Origin: UBA1858 sp045105615
Lineage (GTDB): Bacteria > Pseudomonadota > Gammaproteobacteria > UBA4575
NCBI GenBank assembly: GCA_045105615.1
Contig: JBGCDS010000027.1
Coordinates: forward strand, 1 to 64,000
DNA: 64,000 nt
Direction: 5' to 3'
In this document: positions 25,502-34,702 of the stretch, piece after piece
Layout of the letters: each line of letters starts with the position of its first letter
Numbering within the stretch: position 1 is the first letter of the stretch
The notes under the pieces: generated by a model
Database searches by the model: none
Told to the model about the DNA's origin: nothing
Seen by the model: the letters and a program-made list of their open reading frames with translations, nothing else
Translations under genes and position numbers: made by a program

Positions 25502-25834
25502 TTACTTACTAGGAAGTTCTAGGGTTTCTAGACCATCTAAGCTAGCATAATATGCGGCTAAATCTTTCATATCCTGCTCATTAAGTGCAGCAACAATACC
25601 GCTCATAATCGGATTATTTCGCGATCCAGACTTATAGCTTTCTAATGCGACGTATAGGTAATCTTCGTATTGACCAGCAATATTCGGGAATGTTGCCACT
25701 GCACTCATTCCAGATTCTCCATGACAAGCTACGCATGTCTGTGACTTCTCTTTTCCTGCCGCAACGTTACCACCGGCAATGGCACTGGCTGCAAAGACAA
25801 CTTGTACCAGTAAAATAAGCATCAAGCGTTTCAT
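25502..25834 (-). CDS. Periplasmic class I cytochrome c
   Basis: 110 aa with a signal peptide cleaved near AIAGG. One haem-binding site, CVACH (Cys34, Cys37, His38), with the distal Met probably in NPIMSGI. The motif FPNIAGQYEDYLYVALESYKSG is typical of cytochrome c4/c553-type proteins that carry electrons to terminal oxidases. A second c-type gene lies 40 nt upstream on the same strand, so the two are likely an operon and may act as a pair. Maturation requires the Ccm system, not seen here. Confidence 0.92.
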   Translation of the reverse strand: MKRLMLILLVQVVFAASAIAGGNVAAGKEKSQTCVACHGESGMSAVATFPNIAGQYEDYLYVALESYKSGSRNNPIMSGIVAALNEQDMKDLAAYYASLDGLETLELPSK

Positions 25835-25874
25835 CTAATTTCCTTTTAATTCTATATATAACTATTAGTGGTTA

Positions 25875-26192
25875 TTATTTGAGCGACGCTAAATAAGCCG
25901 CGATATCTTCGATATCTTGGTCACTTAAGTTAGCTGCTTGAGCTCGCATAGTAAGATGTGAGCGCTCCCCTGAACGGTAACCTTTAAGTGCTGCTGCTAA
26001 ATAATCAGCATGCTGACCACCTAACTTTGGCACCTTATAACTAGGGTAAACGTTGTCATAACTAGCTACACCATGGCAACCAAGGCAAGTTTCGCCTCGA
26101 ATTTCTCCACGTGCTGCATCGCCTGCAGCAAATGTGTGAGAACTGATTACCAATAAGCTGAATAAAGTAATTCGTCGTACATGTGAAATCAT
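25875..26192 (-). CDS. Periplasmic class I cytochrome c
   Basis: 105 aa with signal peptide ending near TFAAG, one haem site CLGCH (Cys36, Cys39, His40) and a distal Met in SHLTMRAQ. PKLGGQHADYLAAALKGYRSGER and the C-terminal DQDIEDIAAYLASL are standard for this family. It is similar in layout to the next gene, suggesting a duplication or the two halves of a c4-type system. Electron donor and acceptor are unknown. Confidence 0.92.
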   Translation of the reverse strand: MISHVRRITLFSLLVISSHTFAAGDAARGEIRGETCLGCHGVASYDNVYPSYKVPKLGGQHADYLAAALKGYRSGERSHLTMRAQAANLSDQDIEDIAAYLASLK

Positions 26193-26355
26193 TAGTGATC
26201 TTTCCTATTTGAATATCCATACAATGGTGCCCACCGGGCGGGCGCTAGTATACATTAAATGAGCAAAATCGTATGCCACTTCAATACTTTTCGCTACACT
26301 ATTTGATATCGGTCAAGTTGACGATTACTAACTATATGACCGACCAAGCGTAGAA

Positions 26356-26835
26356 ATGCATAGTTTAAAAAACATCCAAACAACCGCTTTACGTCCACTT
26401 TTTGACCGTTACCAGTTAAACCTGGAAGAAGTGGGTATAAGTGATGATATTCCCTATAGCTTTTGGGGTGCGCCTGAGGCTGGGCGATCCAAATCCACAC
26501 TCTATGCGAGAGAAGATACTCCCATCCATTCACTACTCCATGAAGCCTGCCATTTTATCTGTATGCCGGCCAAGCAACGTATTAACGATTCACATGATGC
26601 CGGTGGATCAGCGTTGATCGAAAATGCCTGTTGTTTTCTGCAACTCGTATTATCGGACCATATCCCCAATTTCAACCAAGCCATCCACATGCATGATATG
26701 AATACCTGGGGCTACAACTTTCGTCTCGGATCCGTGGCACGCTGGTTCTACGCGGACAGTGATGATGCCAGCCAATGGCTAATCTCCCATAAAATCATTA
26801 ATAATCAATTCCAACCTACCTGGCAACTGCGCTAA
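26356..26835 (+). CDS. Uncharacterised zincin-like protein (HExxH motif)
   Basis: 159 aa with no signal peptide. The motif LLHEACHF at about residues 60-67 fits HExxH of zinc metallopeptidases, and a glutamate in ALIENACCFLQ about 24 residues later could be the third ligand (gluzincin-like). The C-terminal half is Trp/Phe-rich (WGYNFRLGSVARWFYADSDDASQWL). I recognise it only as a conserved proteobacterial hypothetical family. Proteolysis is not established. It lies 100 nt upstream of metY. Confidence 0.65.
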   Translation: MHSLKNIQTTALRPLFDRYQLNLEEVGISDDIPYSFWGAPEAGRSKSTLYAREDTPIHSLLHEACHFICMPAKQRINDSHDAGGSALIENACCFLQLVLSDHIPNFNQAIHMHDMNTWGYNFRLGSVARWFYADSDDASQWLISHKIINNQFQPTWQLR

Positions 26836-26935
26836 TAAGCGTGAATTGCTCACCCGACAACAACAAAGGCTGCTAAAATTTAGCGAGTTACAGAGCAAGA
26901 TACTTAATACTTATTTTTACATCACCAATATACTT

Positions 26936-28210
26936 ATGAAAATTGAAACAATTGCTATTCATGGCGGCTACTCACCGGAACCTACGACTAAAGCAGTCGC
27001 AGTACCAATATATCAAACCACCTCATATTCGTTTGATGACACTCAACACGGCGCCGATCTCTTTGACCTAAAAGTCGAAGGTAATATATACACACGCATT
27101 ATGAATCCAACCTCTTCAGTATTGGAGAAACGCGTGACAGAAATGGAAGGTGGCGTTGGCGCATTAGCCTTAGCCTCTGGCATGTCTGCGATCACCTATG
27201 CCATTTTTGCCATTGCTCAACAGGGCGACAACATTGTCTCGGCCTCATCACTTTACGGTGGCACTTATAATTTATTCGCACATACACTGCCGCGCTTAGG
27301 TATAGAAGTACGCTTTGCCGATCAACATGATGTTGCAGGCATGGAAGCACTTATCGATGACAATACCAAAGCCGTGTTTGCCGAAACAATTGGAAATCCT
27401 GCAGGAAATGTTTTAGATATTAATGCAGTTGCAAAAATGGCACATAGCAATGGCGTCCCATTGATTGTAGACAACACCGTACCTTCGCCATATTTATGCC
27501 GTCCATTTGAACATGGTGCAGACATTGTTGTGCACGCATTAACAAAATACATGGGTGGACATGGCACCACTATTGGCGGTGTGGTTGTTGATTCAGGAAA
27601 ATTCCCCTGGGCAAAACACGCGAAACGTTTCCCCATGCTGAATGAACCCGATCCTTCTTATCATGGTGTGGTGTATACCGAAGCGATGGGTGACGCTGCG
27701 TATATTGGGCGCGTTCGCGTTGTTCCACTACGCAACATGGGAGCCGCGATCTCCCCATTTAATAGTTTTCAAATCCTACAAGGCATCGAAACGCTTGCTG
27801 TTCGTATGGATAGACACTGCGAAAACGCCATCACGGTCGCCAAATATTTACAAGATCACGAACAAGTAAGTTGGGTACGCTACGCCGGCCTAGAAAATCA
27901 TTTAGACAAGCCATTAGCTGACAAATATATGGGTGGACGCGCTTCGGCAATATTAAGCTTTGGTATTAAAGGTGGCGCAGAAGCTGGGGCAAAATTCATC
28001 GATGCACTCAATTTGATTGTACGACTGGTTAATATCGGCGATGCAAAATCATTAGCCTGCCACCCCGCGAGCACAACGCACAGACAGCTGTCTCCAGAAG
28101 AAATGAAAGCTGCCGGGGTTAGTGAAGACTTAATTCGTTTGTCCATTGGCATAGAACATATCGACGACATCATGGCTGATTTAACGCAAGCACTAGAAAA
28201 AGCTAAGTAG
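26936..28210 (+). CDS. metY: O-acetylhomoserine sulfhydrylase (aminocarboxypropyltransferase)
   Basis: PLP enzyme joining sulfide (or methanethiol) to O-acetylhomoserine, giving homocysteine directly from sulfide. The start at ATG 26936 (424 aa) is chosen because the family begins KIETIAIHGGYSPEPTT; a 30-residue upstream extension looks non-coding. Visible: SYSFDDTQHGADLF, YTRIMNPT, ETIGNPAGNVLDI, PLP lysine in HALTKYMGGHGT, and the C-terminal SLACHPASTTHRQLSPEE. Length matches MetY rather than the shorter MetB/MetC. Direct sulfhydrylation suits a cell with abundant sulfide. Confidence 0.93.
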   Translation: MKIETIAIHGGYSPEPTTKAVAVPIYQTTSYSFDDTQHGADLFDLKVEGNIYTRIMNPTSSVLEKRVTEMEGGVGALALASGMSAITYAIFAIAQQGDNIVSASSLYGGTYNLFAHTLPRLGIEVRFADQHDVAGMEALIDDNTKAVFAETIGNPAGNVLDINAVAKMAHSNGVPLIVDNTVPSPYLCRPFEHGADIVVHALTKYMGGHGTTIGGVVVDSGKFPWAKHAKRFPMLNEPDPSYHGVVYTEAMGDAAYIGRVRVVPLRNMGAAISPFNSFQILQGIETLAVRMDRHCENAITVAKYLQDHEQVSWVRYAGLENHLDKPLADKYMGGRASAILSFGIKGGAEAGAKFIDALNLIVRLVNIGDAKSLACHPASTTHRQLSPEEMKAAGVSEDLIRLSIGIEHIDDIMADLTQALEKAK

Positions 28211-28238
28211 CCTGACACATTGCCAGTGAAGAAAAATA

Positions 28239-29204
28239 ATGCAGCCCTATATTGGAAAAGGAATATTCCGTAATGGTCATACGAATAGCATCTTAGCGGG
28301 CTCACCTGCTCGCAAGCTGATAGCGATGCGCAAAAGCAAAGATTTTCGTAATCATGCTACGCAACAAATCATTCCCTCGGGGCATGGTATTCGTTTATCA
28401 GCCCAGTACAATCAACAGAATCAAACTGATGCACCGGTTGTCGTTCTATTACATGGATGGCTAGGCTGCTCAGATTCTCTTTATCTTATCACCCTAGGCG
28501 ATTTTTTATTCAAACAGGGCTTTACCGTGGTGCGTTTGAATTTGCGTGACCACGGTAATTCACAGCATCTTAATGAAGAAATATTTCACTCCTGCCGCAT
28601 ACAGGAAGTAATTAATGCATGCATTCATATACAACATAAATTCAAACAAGATATTTCATTAATAGGCTTTTCACTCGGCGCTAATTTTGCGTTGCGTGTT
28701 AATGCTTTCACTACCAAACAACAACTGAGCTTAAATAGCACGATTGCATTTTGCCCTGTGATTGATCCAAGTCATACCTTACATGCGTTAGAAAAGTCTT
28801 TGATGGTATATAGAAATTATTTCATGCGGCGCTGGAAAAGTTCTTTCTATCAAAAAGCCGACGCTTTTCCACAGCTATTTTCAAAACAAACATTTGATAA
28901 ATGCAAAAACTTAACTCAGGCGACCGAAAACCTTGCTACTCAATACGCCGGGTTTAAAGATTTAGACTCATATTTAAATGGCTACTCAATCGCAGGTGAT
29001 AGACTAAGCACATTACAATCAGCAGCACAGATTGTTCTCGCTAAAGATGACCCCATCATCCCCTGGAAAGATCAATCCAAGCTAGGAAAAAACAAATTTA
29101 CAAATATTCTTACCACAGAACATGGTGGACACTGCGGTTTCTTGGAACCTGACCTCTCCTGCCCATGGATAGACCAATTCTCACTAGCACAATTAAGTTC
29201 ATAG
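28239..29204 (+). CDS. YheT-family alpha/beta hydrolase
   Basis: 321 aa. The N-terminal motif GHTNSILAGSPARKL and the hydrolase core VVVLLHGWLGCSDS, nucleophile elbow GFSLGAN (Ser near residue 147) and late LAKDDPIIPW ... TTEHGGHCGFLEP (catalytic His) match the COG0429/YheT group, predicted esterases of unknown substrate. The gene starts 28 nt after metY and could share its transcript. Confidence 0.9.
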   Translation: MQPYIGKGIFRNGHTNSILAGSPARKLIAMRKSKDFRNHATQQIIPSGHGIRLSAQYNQQNQTDAPVVVLLHGWLGCSDSLYLITLGDFLFKQGFTVVRLNLRDHGNSQHLNEEIFHSCRIQEVINACIHIQHKFKQDISLIGFSLGANFALRVNAFTTKQQLSLNSTIAFCPVIDPSHTLHALEKSLMVYRNYFMRRWKSSFYQKADAFPQLFSKQTFDKCKNLTQATENLATQYAGFKDLDSYLNGYSIAGDRLSTLQSAAQIVLAKDDPIIPWKDQSKLGKNKFTNILTTEHGGHCGFLEPDLSCPWIDQFSLAQLSS

Positions 29205-29297
29205 CACGATTGAGTACATCTGGTGAACTTGATCGGATGGTTGGCACAATCCAAATACGACTTAAGATACAAAGTCACTCTAGCAAAACCAACGTCT

Positions 29298-29903
29298 TCA
29301 TAAAAATCGATACTTCCCAGTACTAAGAAATGCTATTTCTGCATCTGTGTTTTTACGGCCCAGTATTTGATTTAATTCTGGAAAGCGACCAAACAGTGAA
29401 ATCACATAGTGATGACTCTGAGCAAAACTAAGTGATTTTGAGAATACCTGTTTCAACTCAGCAGGAACATCATCACGAAGTTCAGCAAACATTGACACTG
29501 CAAATTCCTGGGTAGCAATATCTTCAGCATGCATTAACGGCATATAAAAGAATTTTCGCTGGATGAAATATAACGATTTATCGAGTTGATCATCTATTCC
29601 CTGCTTAACAAGCTCTACAGTTTTCTTGTCTTGGGCATATGCTTGCGCACTATTTCTATGAATATGACGAGAAAATTGATCTAGCAATATAATTAGCGCT
29701 AATAATGTTCTAGGCGACTGACGCCAGGCATCTAATTGACCATCACAGGCTTGATTATAAATAGGCAGGAAATTTTCACGAATCTCATCATCATAATCAG
29801 CACCATTAACAAACCACATTGCTGATTTATCCTGCGCTAGATCTGTTGTGCTGTTTAATGCACCAAACCAAAAATCTAATATTTTTTCAGCGTCTAGAGA
29901 CAA
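29298..29903 (-). CDS. DUF924-family protein
   Basis: 201 aa with the family's hallmark ILDFWFGALNST start, MWFVNG, LALIILLDQFSRHIHRNSAQAYAQD and FFYMPLMHAEDIATQE, then a helical C-terminus containing RFPELNQILGRKNTDAEIAFL. These soluble proteins have a TPR-like fold and unknown role. The ATG lies 4 nt after the slt stop on the same strand, so co-transcription with slt is likely. Confidence 0.92.
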   Translation of the reverse strand: MSLDAEKILDFWFGALNSTTDLAQDKSAMWFVNGADYDDEIRENFLPIYNQACDGQLDAWRQSPRTLLALIILLDQFSRHIHRNSAQAYAQDKKTVELVKQGIDDQLDKSLYFIQRKFFYMPLMHAEDIATQEFAVSMFAELRDDVPAELKQVFSKSLSFAQSHHYVISLFGRFPELNQILGRKNTDAEIAFLSTGKYRFL

Positions 29904-29907
29904 GTGT

Positions 29908-31857
29908 TTATTTTGCAGGAACAGGGGGCATTCGTGATTGCAAACGCGTCGTTTTGTGTGCCATCTTCCATTCGTAGACCGTCGAATAAGCCATCACACG
30001 GCGTACATACTTACGTGTTTCATCATAAGGGATAGTATCCACCCAAACATCAGCAGACATTTTCTCGTTTGGCGGTAGCCAGCGTTTCACTCGGTGAGGG
30101 CCAGCATTATATGAAGCTGTTGCTAACACCTGTTGATTGTCATACCTATCTAACATTGAGCGAAGATACTTACTACCTAACTGCACATTAACTTTAGGCT
30201 GAAGTAAAGCCGTACGATTTGGAGATTTAATCTTCAATGATTTAGCAACATCTTTAGCCGTTGCTGGCATTAGTTGCATCAATCCTCTCGCACCAGCATG
30301 GGATTTAGCAATACTATTCATAGCACTTTCTTGACGCATCACACCGTAAACATATTCAGGCGTCAACGAGAATCTTCTAGCATTTTTACTCACAATATCA
30401 TCATAGGGTTGAGGAAAACGCAGTTGCAAATCATCATAGTGCTTCCCCCTCGCAACAGTAAAGATAGCGGTATGATACCAATCCCATTGATGCGCAATAT
30501 ATGCAGCTATCTGTAACTTCTTAGCATCAAAGCCAGCGGTGAGATATTTCCATTCATTGTAAGCATGCGATGTTTGCCCAGCCTCTAATAATTCACGCGC
30601 ACGAATAAGCGGTGGATATTCCAATACTCTACCAATTTCAAAATCAGTAAACTGTAAAGGCTGATCATTCATTTCGTAAGGTTGTTGAACACGATCTGCA
30701 GCTAAGAAACCATAGTAGTCTCGTTCCCGTGCAATTTTCTGATAAATGTATTTTGCATCTGTATGCACACCCATTTCTTCAAGAGCACGTGCGCGCCAAT
30801 ATTTCCATTCCAGCTCTTCTTTGGTTTCCACATCCATCAATACAATACTTCTTAACACAGCTGGCCAATCATTAGCACGCATCGCGGCACGAGCTCGCCA
30901 CTGTTGTACGTCCGCATCTTCAATATCAGCCGGCAGTTGACTCATCAGGTCCGCCGCCAGCGAGTGATGCCTAAGCGAAGCTGTTAAGGCAATATCTGCT
31001 TGAGTTTGGACAAGCTGCTGTTCGCTGAACTGGTATTTACTGCTGAGTTGCTGCCATGCTTTAGCGGCCGCAGTAACATCTTTACGCGCCCAACGCCGTG
31101 CACCATAAGCAATTACTTTTCTCGCTAACGGATGATCTTGTTTTAGATCTGGGTCAGTTAATATTTTTTTAGGATCTCTATGTACGCTGTTTAATAATGC
31201 AAACCAATGAACTTGCTTGGTAGATAACTTACCAGCCAGGTATTTTGCTAACTTAATGTCACGCTTCGCCATTGCCAGATCAATACGTTGCCAAATAAGC
31301 TCATCATCCATATAGCCTTGCTTTTCTAGCCAAGCAAATAGAGGATCACATTGATTAGGTTGAGAACTACCCACCAACCAAAATGCTTTAATTTCTTTAA
31401 TCGCTTCCGGCGTGTTCCCAGCTTTCATTCGCGCCTGCAAGTCAAAACAATTATGCGCAACTTTATTACCCACCTCATAATATTGCTGGAACTTGCTATG
31501 TTGCCCACGCTTCATTAACTCATTTAACCAGGCCTGCCTAATTCTGCGCGCAGCAGGAATATAGGAATAATTGTCTAGGAAAGCACGTATATCTTTTTCT
31601 GGCGCACTAGACATTCTACGGCGCAACTCTTCATACCTTAGATAAGGGTATAGGGGGTAATCTTTTAACTGTGATGCTAGATATTCAAAATCTTTCAAGT
31701 CACCCACCGCTAATTCATGACGCGCCTGGGTATATAGCTCACGCTGTTTAGACAACCCCGCCGCATCGGCGTTATTCGCGATAAGCGCTAATGCTGTGAA
31801 GGTAAGTATGACGCTAGCAACGCTGAACGCTGACCAATTCATGAATGATGATTTCAT
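29908..31857 (-). CDS. slt: Soluble lytic murein transglycosylase
   Basis: Periplasmic enzyme cleaving the glycan strand between MurNAc and GlcNAc to form 1,6-anhydroMurNAc. The 649-aa protein has a signal peptide (residues 1-33), a long superhelical U-domain, and a C-terminal SLT catalytic domain: catalytic Glu in GVMRQESAMN (near 500), HAGARGLMQLMPATAKDVA, and NVQLGSKYLRSML plus LATASYNAGPHRVKRWLP. Length and order equal Slt70. Confidence 0.95.
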   Translation of the reverse strand: MKSSFMNWSAFSVASVILTFTALALIANNADAAGLSKQRELYTQARHELAVGDLKDFEYLASQLKDYPLYPYLRYEELRRRMSSAPEKDIRAFLDNYSYIPAARRIRQAWLNELMKRGQHSKFQQYYEVGNKVAHNCFDLQARMKAGNTPEAIKEIKAFWLVGSSQPNQCDPLFAWLEKQGYMDDELIWQRIDLAMAKRDIKLAKYLAGKLSTKQVHWFALLNSVHRDPKKILTDPDLKQDHPLARKVIAYGARRWARKDVTAAAKAWQQLSSKYQFSEQQLVQTQADIALTASLRHHSLAADLMSQLPADIEDADVQQWRARAAMRANDWPAVLRSIVLMDVETKEELEWKYWRARALEEMGVHTDAKYIYQKIARERDYYGFLAADRVQQPYEMNDQPLQFTDFEIGRVLEYPPLIRARELLEAGQTSHAYNEWKYLTAGFDAKKLQIAAYIAHQWDWYHTAIFTVARGKHYDDLQLRFPQPYDDIVSKNARRFSLTPEYVYGVMRQESAMNSIAKSHAGARGLMQLMPATAKDVAKSLKIKSPNRTALLQPKVNVQLGSKYLRSMLDRYDNQQVLATASYNAGPHRVKRWLPPNEKMSADVWVDTIPYDETRKYVRRVMAYSTVYEWKMAHKTTRLQSRMPPVPAK

Positions 31858-32016
31858 CTAGTTATTACAGTTAAGCTACGTTATACGCCCTTGTTTAGTT
31901 AAAAATTGCGCAGTCCTTCAAACAATTGCCGGAAGCTGCCCCTTACACTATGAACCAGATAAATGAATTAGTGAATCACTCCACAAATATAATTAAGCTT
32001 AAAGAGAACATTTTAA

Positions 32017-32316
32017 ATGGATACAGAGATGCTAACAATAAATACTGACATCATTAGGATGGATACTGGCATGCAATTAATAGATAATGAACCGATTGAT
32101 CAGATTGAAAATGATAGCAAAACAGCAGGAAGAGGAATCAGCGAAATGAATAACCCTTATATAGGTAAAGAACGACGCCTAGCTGAACGACGCATTGAAG
32201 CCAGTGAACGCCGCGAATTAGTTCGTTATGAAATAAATAAAGCACCGCGAAGAACTGGACAGGACCGTCGCAAGATTAACGGTTGGGCAGAATTCTCAGA
32301 ATACAAGCTTATGTAA
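32017..32316 (+). CDS. Small arginine-rich hypothetical protein
   Basis: 99 aa, unrecognised. The N-terminal half is acidic and Met/Ile-rich; the second half carries a rhythm of paired arginines: KERRLAERR, EASERR, KAPRR, GQDRR. Such RR repeats often accompany membrane-binding or regulatory adaptor proteins. No signal peptide or transmembrane segment is visible. An internal ATG (MNNPYIGKERR, residue 47) could give a shorter product limited to the Arg-rich part. A TAAAGAG ribosome-binding site precedes the first ATG. It stands alone between slt and a methyltransferase-like gene. Confidence 0.55.
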   Translation: MDTEMLTINTDIIRMDTGMQLIDNEPIDQIENDSKTAGRGISEMNNPYIGKERRLAERRIEASERRELVRYEINKAPRRTGQDRRKINGWAEFSEYKLM

Positions 32317-32340
32317 TAGCACAGAGTCCAGCCTATCCAG

Positions 32341-33549
32341 CTATATCTTATGTACGACTCTATAAACATTCTTTTTAGAGTGTTTTTCCTGACGTAAATT
32401 TTCTTCTACAGCCAACGAATATTGGCTGATCTCTACCGCCGATTCAATACTTCGCGCGGCGATAGCAGAGTGATAAAACACTTCTCCAATGTCAGCTACC
32501 ATGGCATCTAAGTCAGCTATATCTGCATGATTTTCTGTCATATCCTCATGCACAATTAATACACTCCTATCATCAAGATGAGACCAGGCATTCTGCAGTA
32601 ACTGCTTGTATTGCTCAGCACTTATTTTTGAGTACAGACCACTCACTACCACCACATTATGAGCCCCTTCAAAGGCAACTTCACTAATATTGGCATAGCT
32701 CATTTGATGCAGATCTTGAGTATGTGCAGAAAAATAACGAGAAATACTATTGGCTAAATCATTATCAACTTCACCAATATGCCAACTATGTGCATTCTGC
32801 ACATTAACCAGGGAAGACAAAATCACATCGTTAGATAGCATTCCATAATCAGCACCCACATGTAGCATAGAGCATGACTGTTTCTTACCTAGGTATTGGC
32901 TAATAATTCTTTCCGTGACCGCACTGGCTGCATATTCATTCCAAATTGTTTTACATAGAGGAATAAAAGCTTGCTTGATATGCGTATTAATATCGCCACC
33001 AAACTTACCTGATTGCAGACTTGCTAACAAAAGATTGCTGCGCTCTTTAAAGAACCATTCAATACTACTTGGCATAGGTGTAGGCCATTTTCTGCCTACT
33101 CGAATAGACATGACACCATCATTTTCAGCGGTGATATTACTAAATCCAGTCCACCGTTCACGACTCAAGAATATATTCTCAAGAAAACTACGTGACCAGA
33201 AATCTTTCTCAGCTGCCTGCCCCTCAGGATAAACCGGCACAATAATTGAGCCACCTGGTTTCAAGTGTTTCAACAGCTCTAAAATAAAAGAAGTACCCCA
33301 ATGATTGGCAAACAAAGACACACTGATACCAATATAAATTCTGTCTAATGCATCTGGTAGTAGAGGATAGAAAAAATTACCCACCCTGCTATCTGAAAAA
33401 TCCATCTCAATATGCTCGCTAAATGGAGTCATACTGTAGATCGACTGATCGGGGCGTACTTGATTATTTTTATCGCGCTCACCTGAAAAATAATATTCGA
33501 GATCTTCTTCTATATATTCTTCACCGAGATGTAAAACCACCTGACTCAT
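32341..33549 (-). CDS. Hypothetical protein with two degenerate methyltransferase-like domains
   Basis: 402 aa, not identified with a named family. Residues about 75-150 (RIYIGISVSLFANHWG followed by ILELLKHLKPGGSIIVPVYP) look like the second half of a class I methyltransferase. Residues about 230-350 (SMLHVGADYGMLSNDV, GEVDNDLANSISRYF, NVVVVSGLYSKISAEQYKQ, LQNAWSHLDDRSVLIVHED) form a second Rossmann-like unit whose glycine-rich SAM loop is degenerate. Catalysis is therefore doubtful for at least one half. No signal peptide. Neighbours give no clue. Confidence 0.6.
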   Translation of the reverse strand: MSQVVLHLGEEYIEEDLEYYFSGERDKNNQVRPDQSIYSMTPFSEHIEMDFSDSRVGNFFYPLLPDALDRIYIGISVSLFANHWGTSFILELLKHLKPGGSIIVPVYPEGQAAEKDFWSRSFLENIFLSRERWTGFSNITAENDGVMSIRVGRKWPTPMPSSIEWFFKERSNLLLASLQSGKFGGDINTHIKQAFIPLCKTIWNEYAASAVTERIISQYLGKKQSCSMLHVGADYGMLSNDVILSSLVNVQNAHSWHIGEVDNDLANSISRYFSAHTQDLHQMSYANISEVAFEGAHNVVVVSGLYSKISAEQYKQLLQNAWSHLDDRSVLIVHEDMTENHADIADLDAMVADIGEVFYHSAIAARSIESAVEISQYSLAVEENLRQEKHSKKNVYRVVHKI

Positions 33550-33663
33550 GCAGCGTATCCTGAATTATTTAATTGTATATATGCAAGGCGATGTACATTA
33601 GCAAAAACGCTGGGCGAACTAAACCCGCTAGCAGAAGATGTTTGACAATATTACTAGCTAATC

Positions 33664-34179
33664 TTAGCGTGATGCTGAAAAAGCGGCACTAGAGCGATTC
33701 ACTTTAGCTTTTTGAGAAATCCCAGAACGAGGCTTTTCTAAATGCGTCTTTTGATGAGTTTGCTTTGGATAATTGCGCTTATATTTATTATTGTAATGGT
33801 GCGATTTATAACGCGGATAATATGCAGGCACATAGTAACGTCGCTCCGGCTCATTAGCCTGCAGATAAACAGTTTCAGGGGCCTGCCTGCTCGCTGATCT
33901 TGCTGCAGCAGCTTGTTGTTTTTCAGCCTGCTGTTGAGTCCGGCGTTCTTGTAATCGCTTTAATTGGTTTTGAATTGAATAGTAATCATCTTGCGTATTA
34001 GGCACTTGATAATCATCCGTAAATTCAAATGCAACATGATCAATATCCTGGCTAGGCAGCGCTCCCCCATAGTGCGTCACACCATGAGCGTCAACCCACT
34101 TGTAAAGCTGCTGCGCCTGCGCCTCAAATGTATATACACTCATCACTAATGACAGAACAACTATAATATTTAGTCTCAT
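33664..34179 (-). CDS. DUF4124-domain exported protein
   Basis: 171 aa from ATG 34179; an earlier ATG at 34209 overlaps greB and precedes a clear signal peptide (MRLNIIVVLSLVMSVYTFEAQA), so the later one is chosen. The DUF4124 motif QLYKWVDAHGVTHYGGALP follows directly. The rest is Gln/Arg-rich, predicted coiled coil (LKRLQERRTQQQAEKQQAAAARS), and the tail is basic with Tyr/His/Lys. The domain is common in exported proteobacterial proteins and resembles a small SH3-like fold; function unknown. Confidence 0.8.
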   Translation of the reverse strand: MRLNIIVVLSLVMSVYTFEAQAQQLYKWVDAHGVTHYGGALPSQDIDHVAFEFTDDYQVPNTQDDYYSIQNQLKRLQERRTQQQAEKQQAAAARSASRQAPETVYLQANEPERRYYVPAYYPRYKSHHYNNKYKRNYPKQTHQKTHLEKPRSGISQKAKVNRSSAAFSASR

Positions 34180-34201
34180 AATCAACACTCTCTGCAAGGC
34201 T

Positions 34202-34699
34202 TTATGCATACCTAACCGCTATTATACAGTAGACCTGAGTACCTTTGGGTAAACTTACAGAAACCTCATCACCTATACGCCTTTTCATTAATGCACGCGC
34301 AAGCGGCGAATCCATACTGATATATTCTGGCGCATCATCAAACTCATCAGGGCCAACAATTCGATACTCAGATTGCTCACCCTGCTCATCTTCAACCTCT
34401 ACCCAAGCGCCAAAATAGACACATTCATCATCATCAGGTGCAGTATCAACAACGGTGATATCACCTAAGCGTTTTTGCAGATACCTGACGCGATAGTCAA
34501 TTTCACGCAGCTGTTTTTTGCCATAGATATATTCAGCATTTTCGGAACGATCTCCTTGAGCAGCAGCCTCTTGCACATTACGTGTGATCTTGGGACGTTT
34601 GACTGTCCATAGGTAGTCATGCTCTTTTTGAAGCCGGTCTTTACCCGCCGCTGTAATGTATTTTGACTTTGGTGGCGCAGGAGGACGATATCGACCCAT
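34202..34699 (-). CDS. greB: Transcription elongation factor GreB
   Basis: Rescues backtracked RNA polymerase by stimulating transcript cleavage. 165 aa: N-terminal coiled coil with KYITAAGKDRLQKEHDYLW and the acidic catalytic loop region AAAQGDRSENAEYIYGKKQLREIDYR, then the FKBP-like C-terminal domain (YRIVGPDEFDDAPEYISMDSPLARALMKRRIGDEVSVSLP). Sequence features favour GreB over GreA (KPPAP-type N-terminal extension and longer R-rich helix). It is in a minus-strand group with a small gene 3 nt upstream. Confidence 0.93.
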   Translation of the reverse strand: MGRYRPPAPPKSKYITAAGKDRLQKEHDYLWTVKRPKITRNVQEAAAQGDRSENAEYIYGKKQLREIDYRVRYLQKRLGDITVVDTAPDDDECVYFGAWVEVEDEQGEQSEYRIVGPDEFDDAPEYISMDSPLARALMKRRIGDEVSVSLPKGTQVYCIIAVRYA

Positions 34700-34702
34700 A
34701 AC

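Noticed and set aside
26836..26935. SAM-responsive riboswitch before metY
   Set aside because: The pairing pattern does not match the SAM-I or SAM-II consensus that I know; kept only as a low-interest hairpin.
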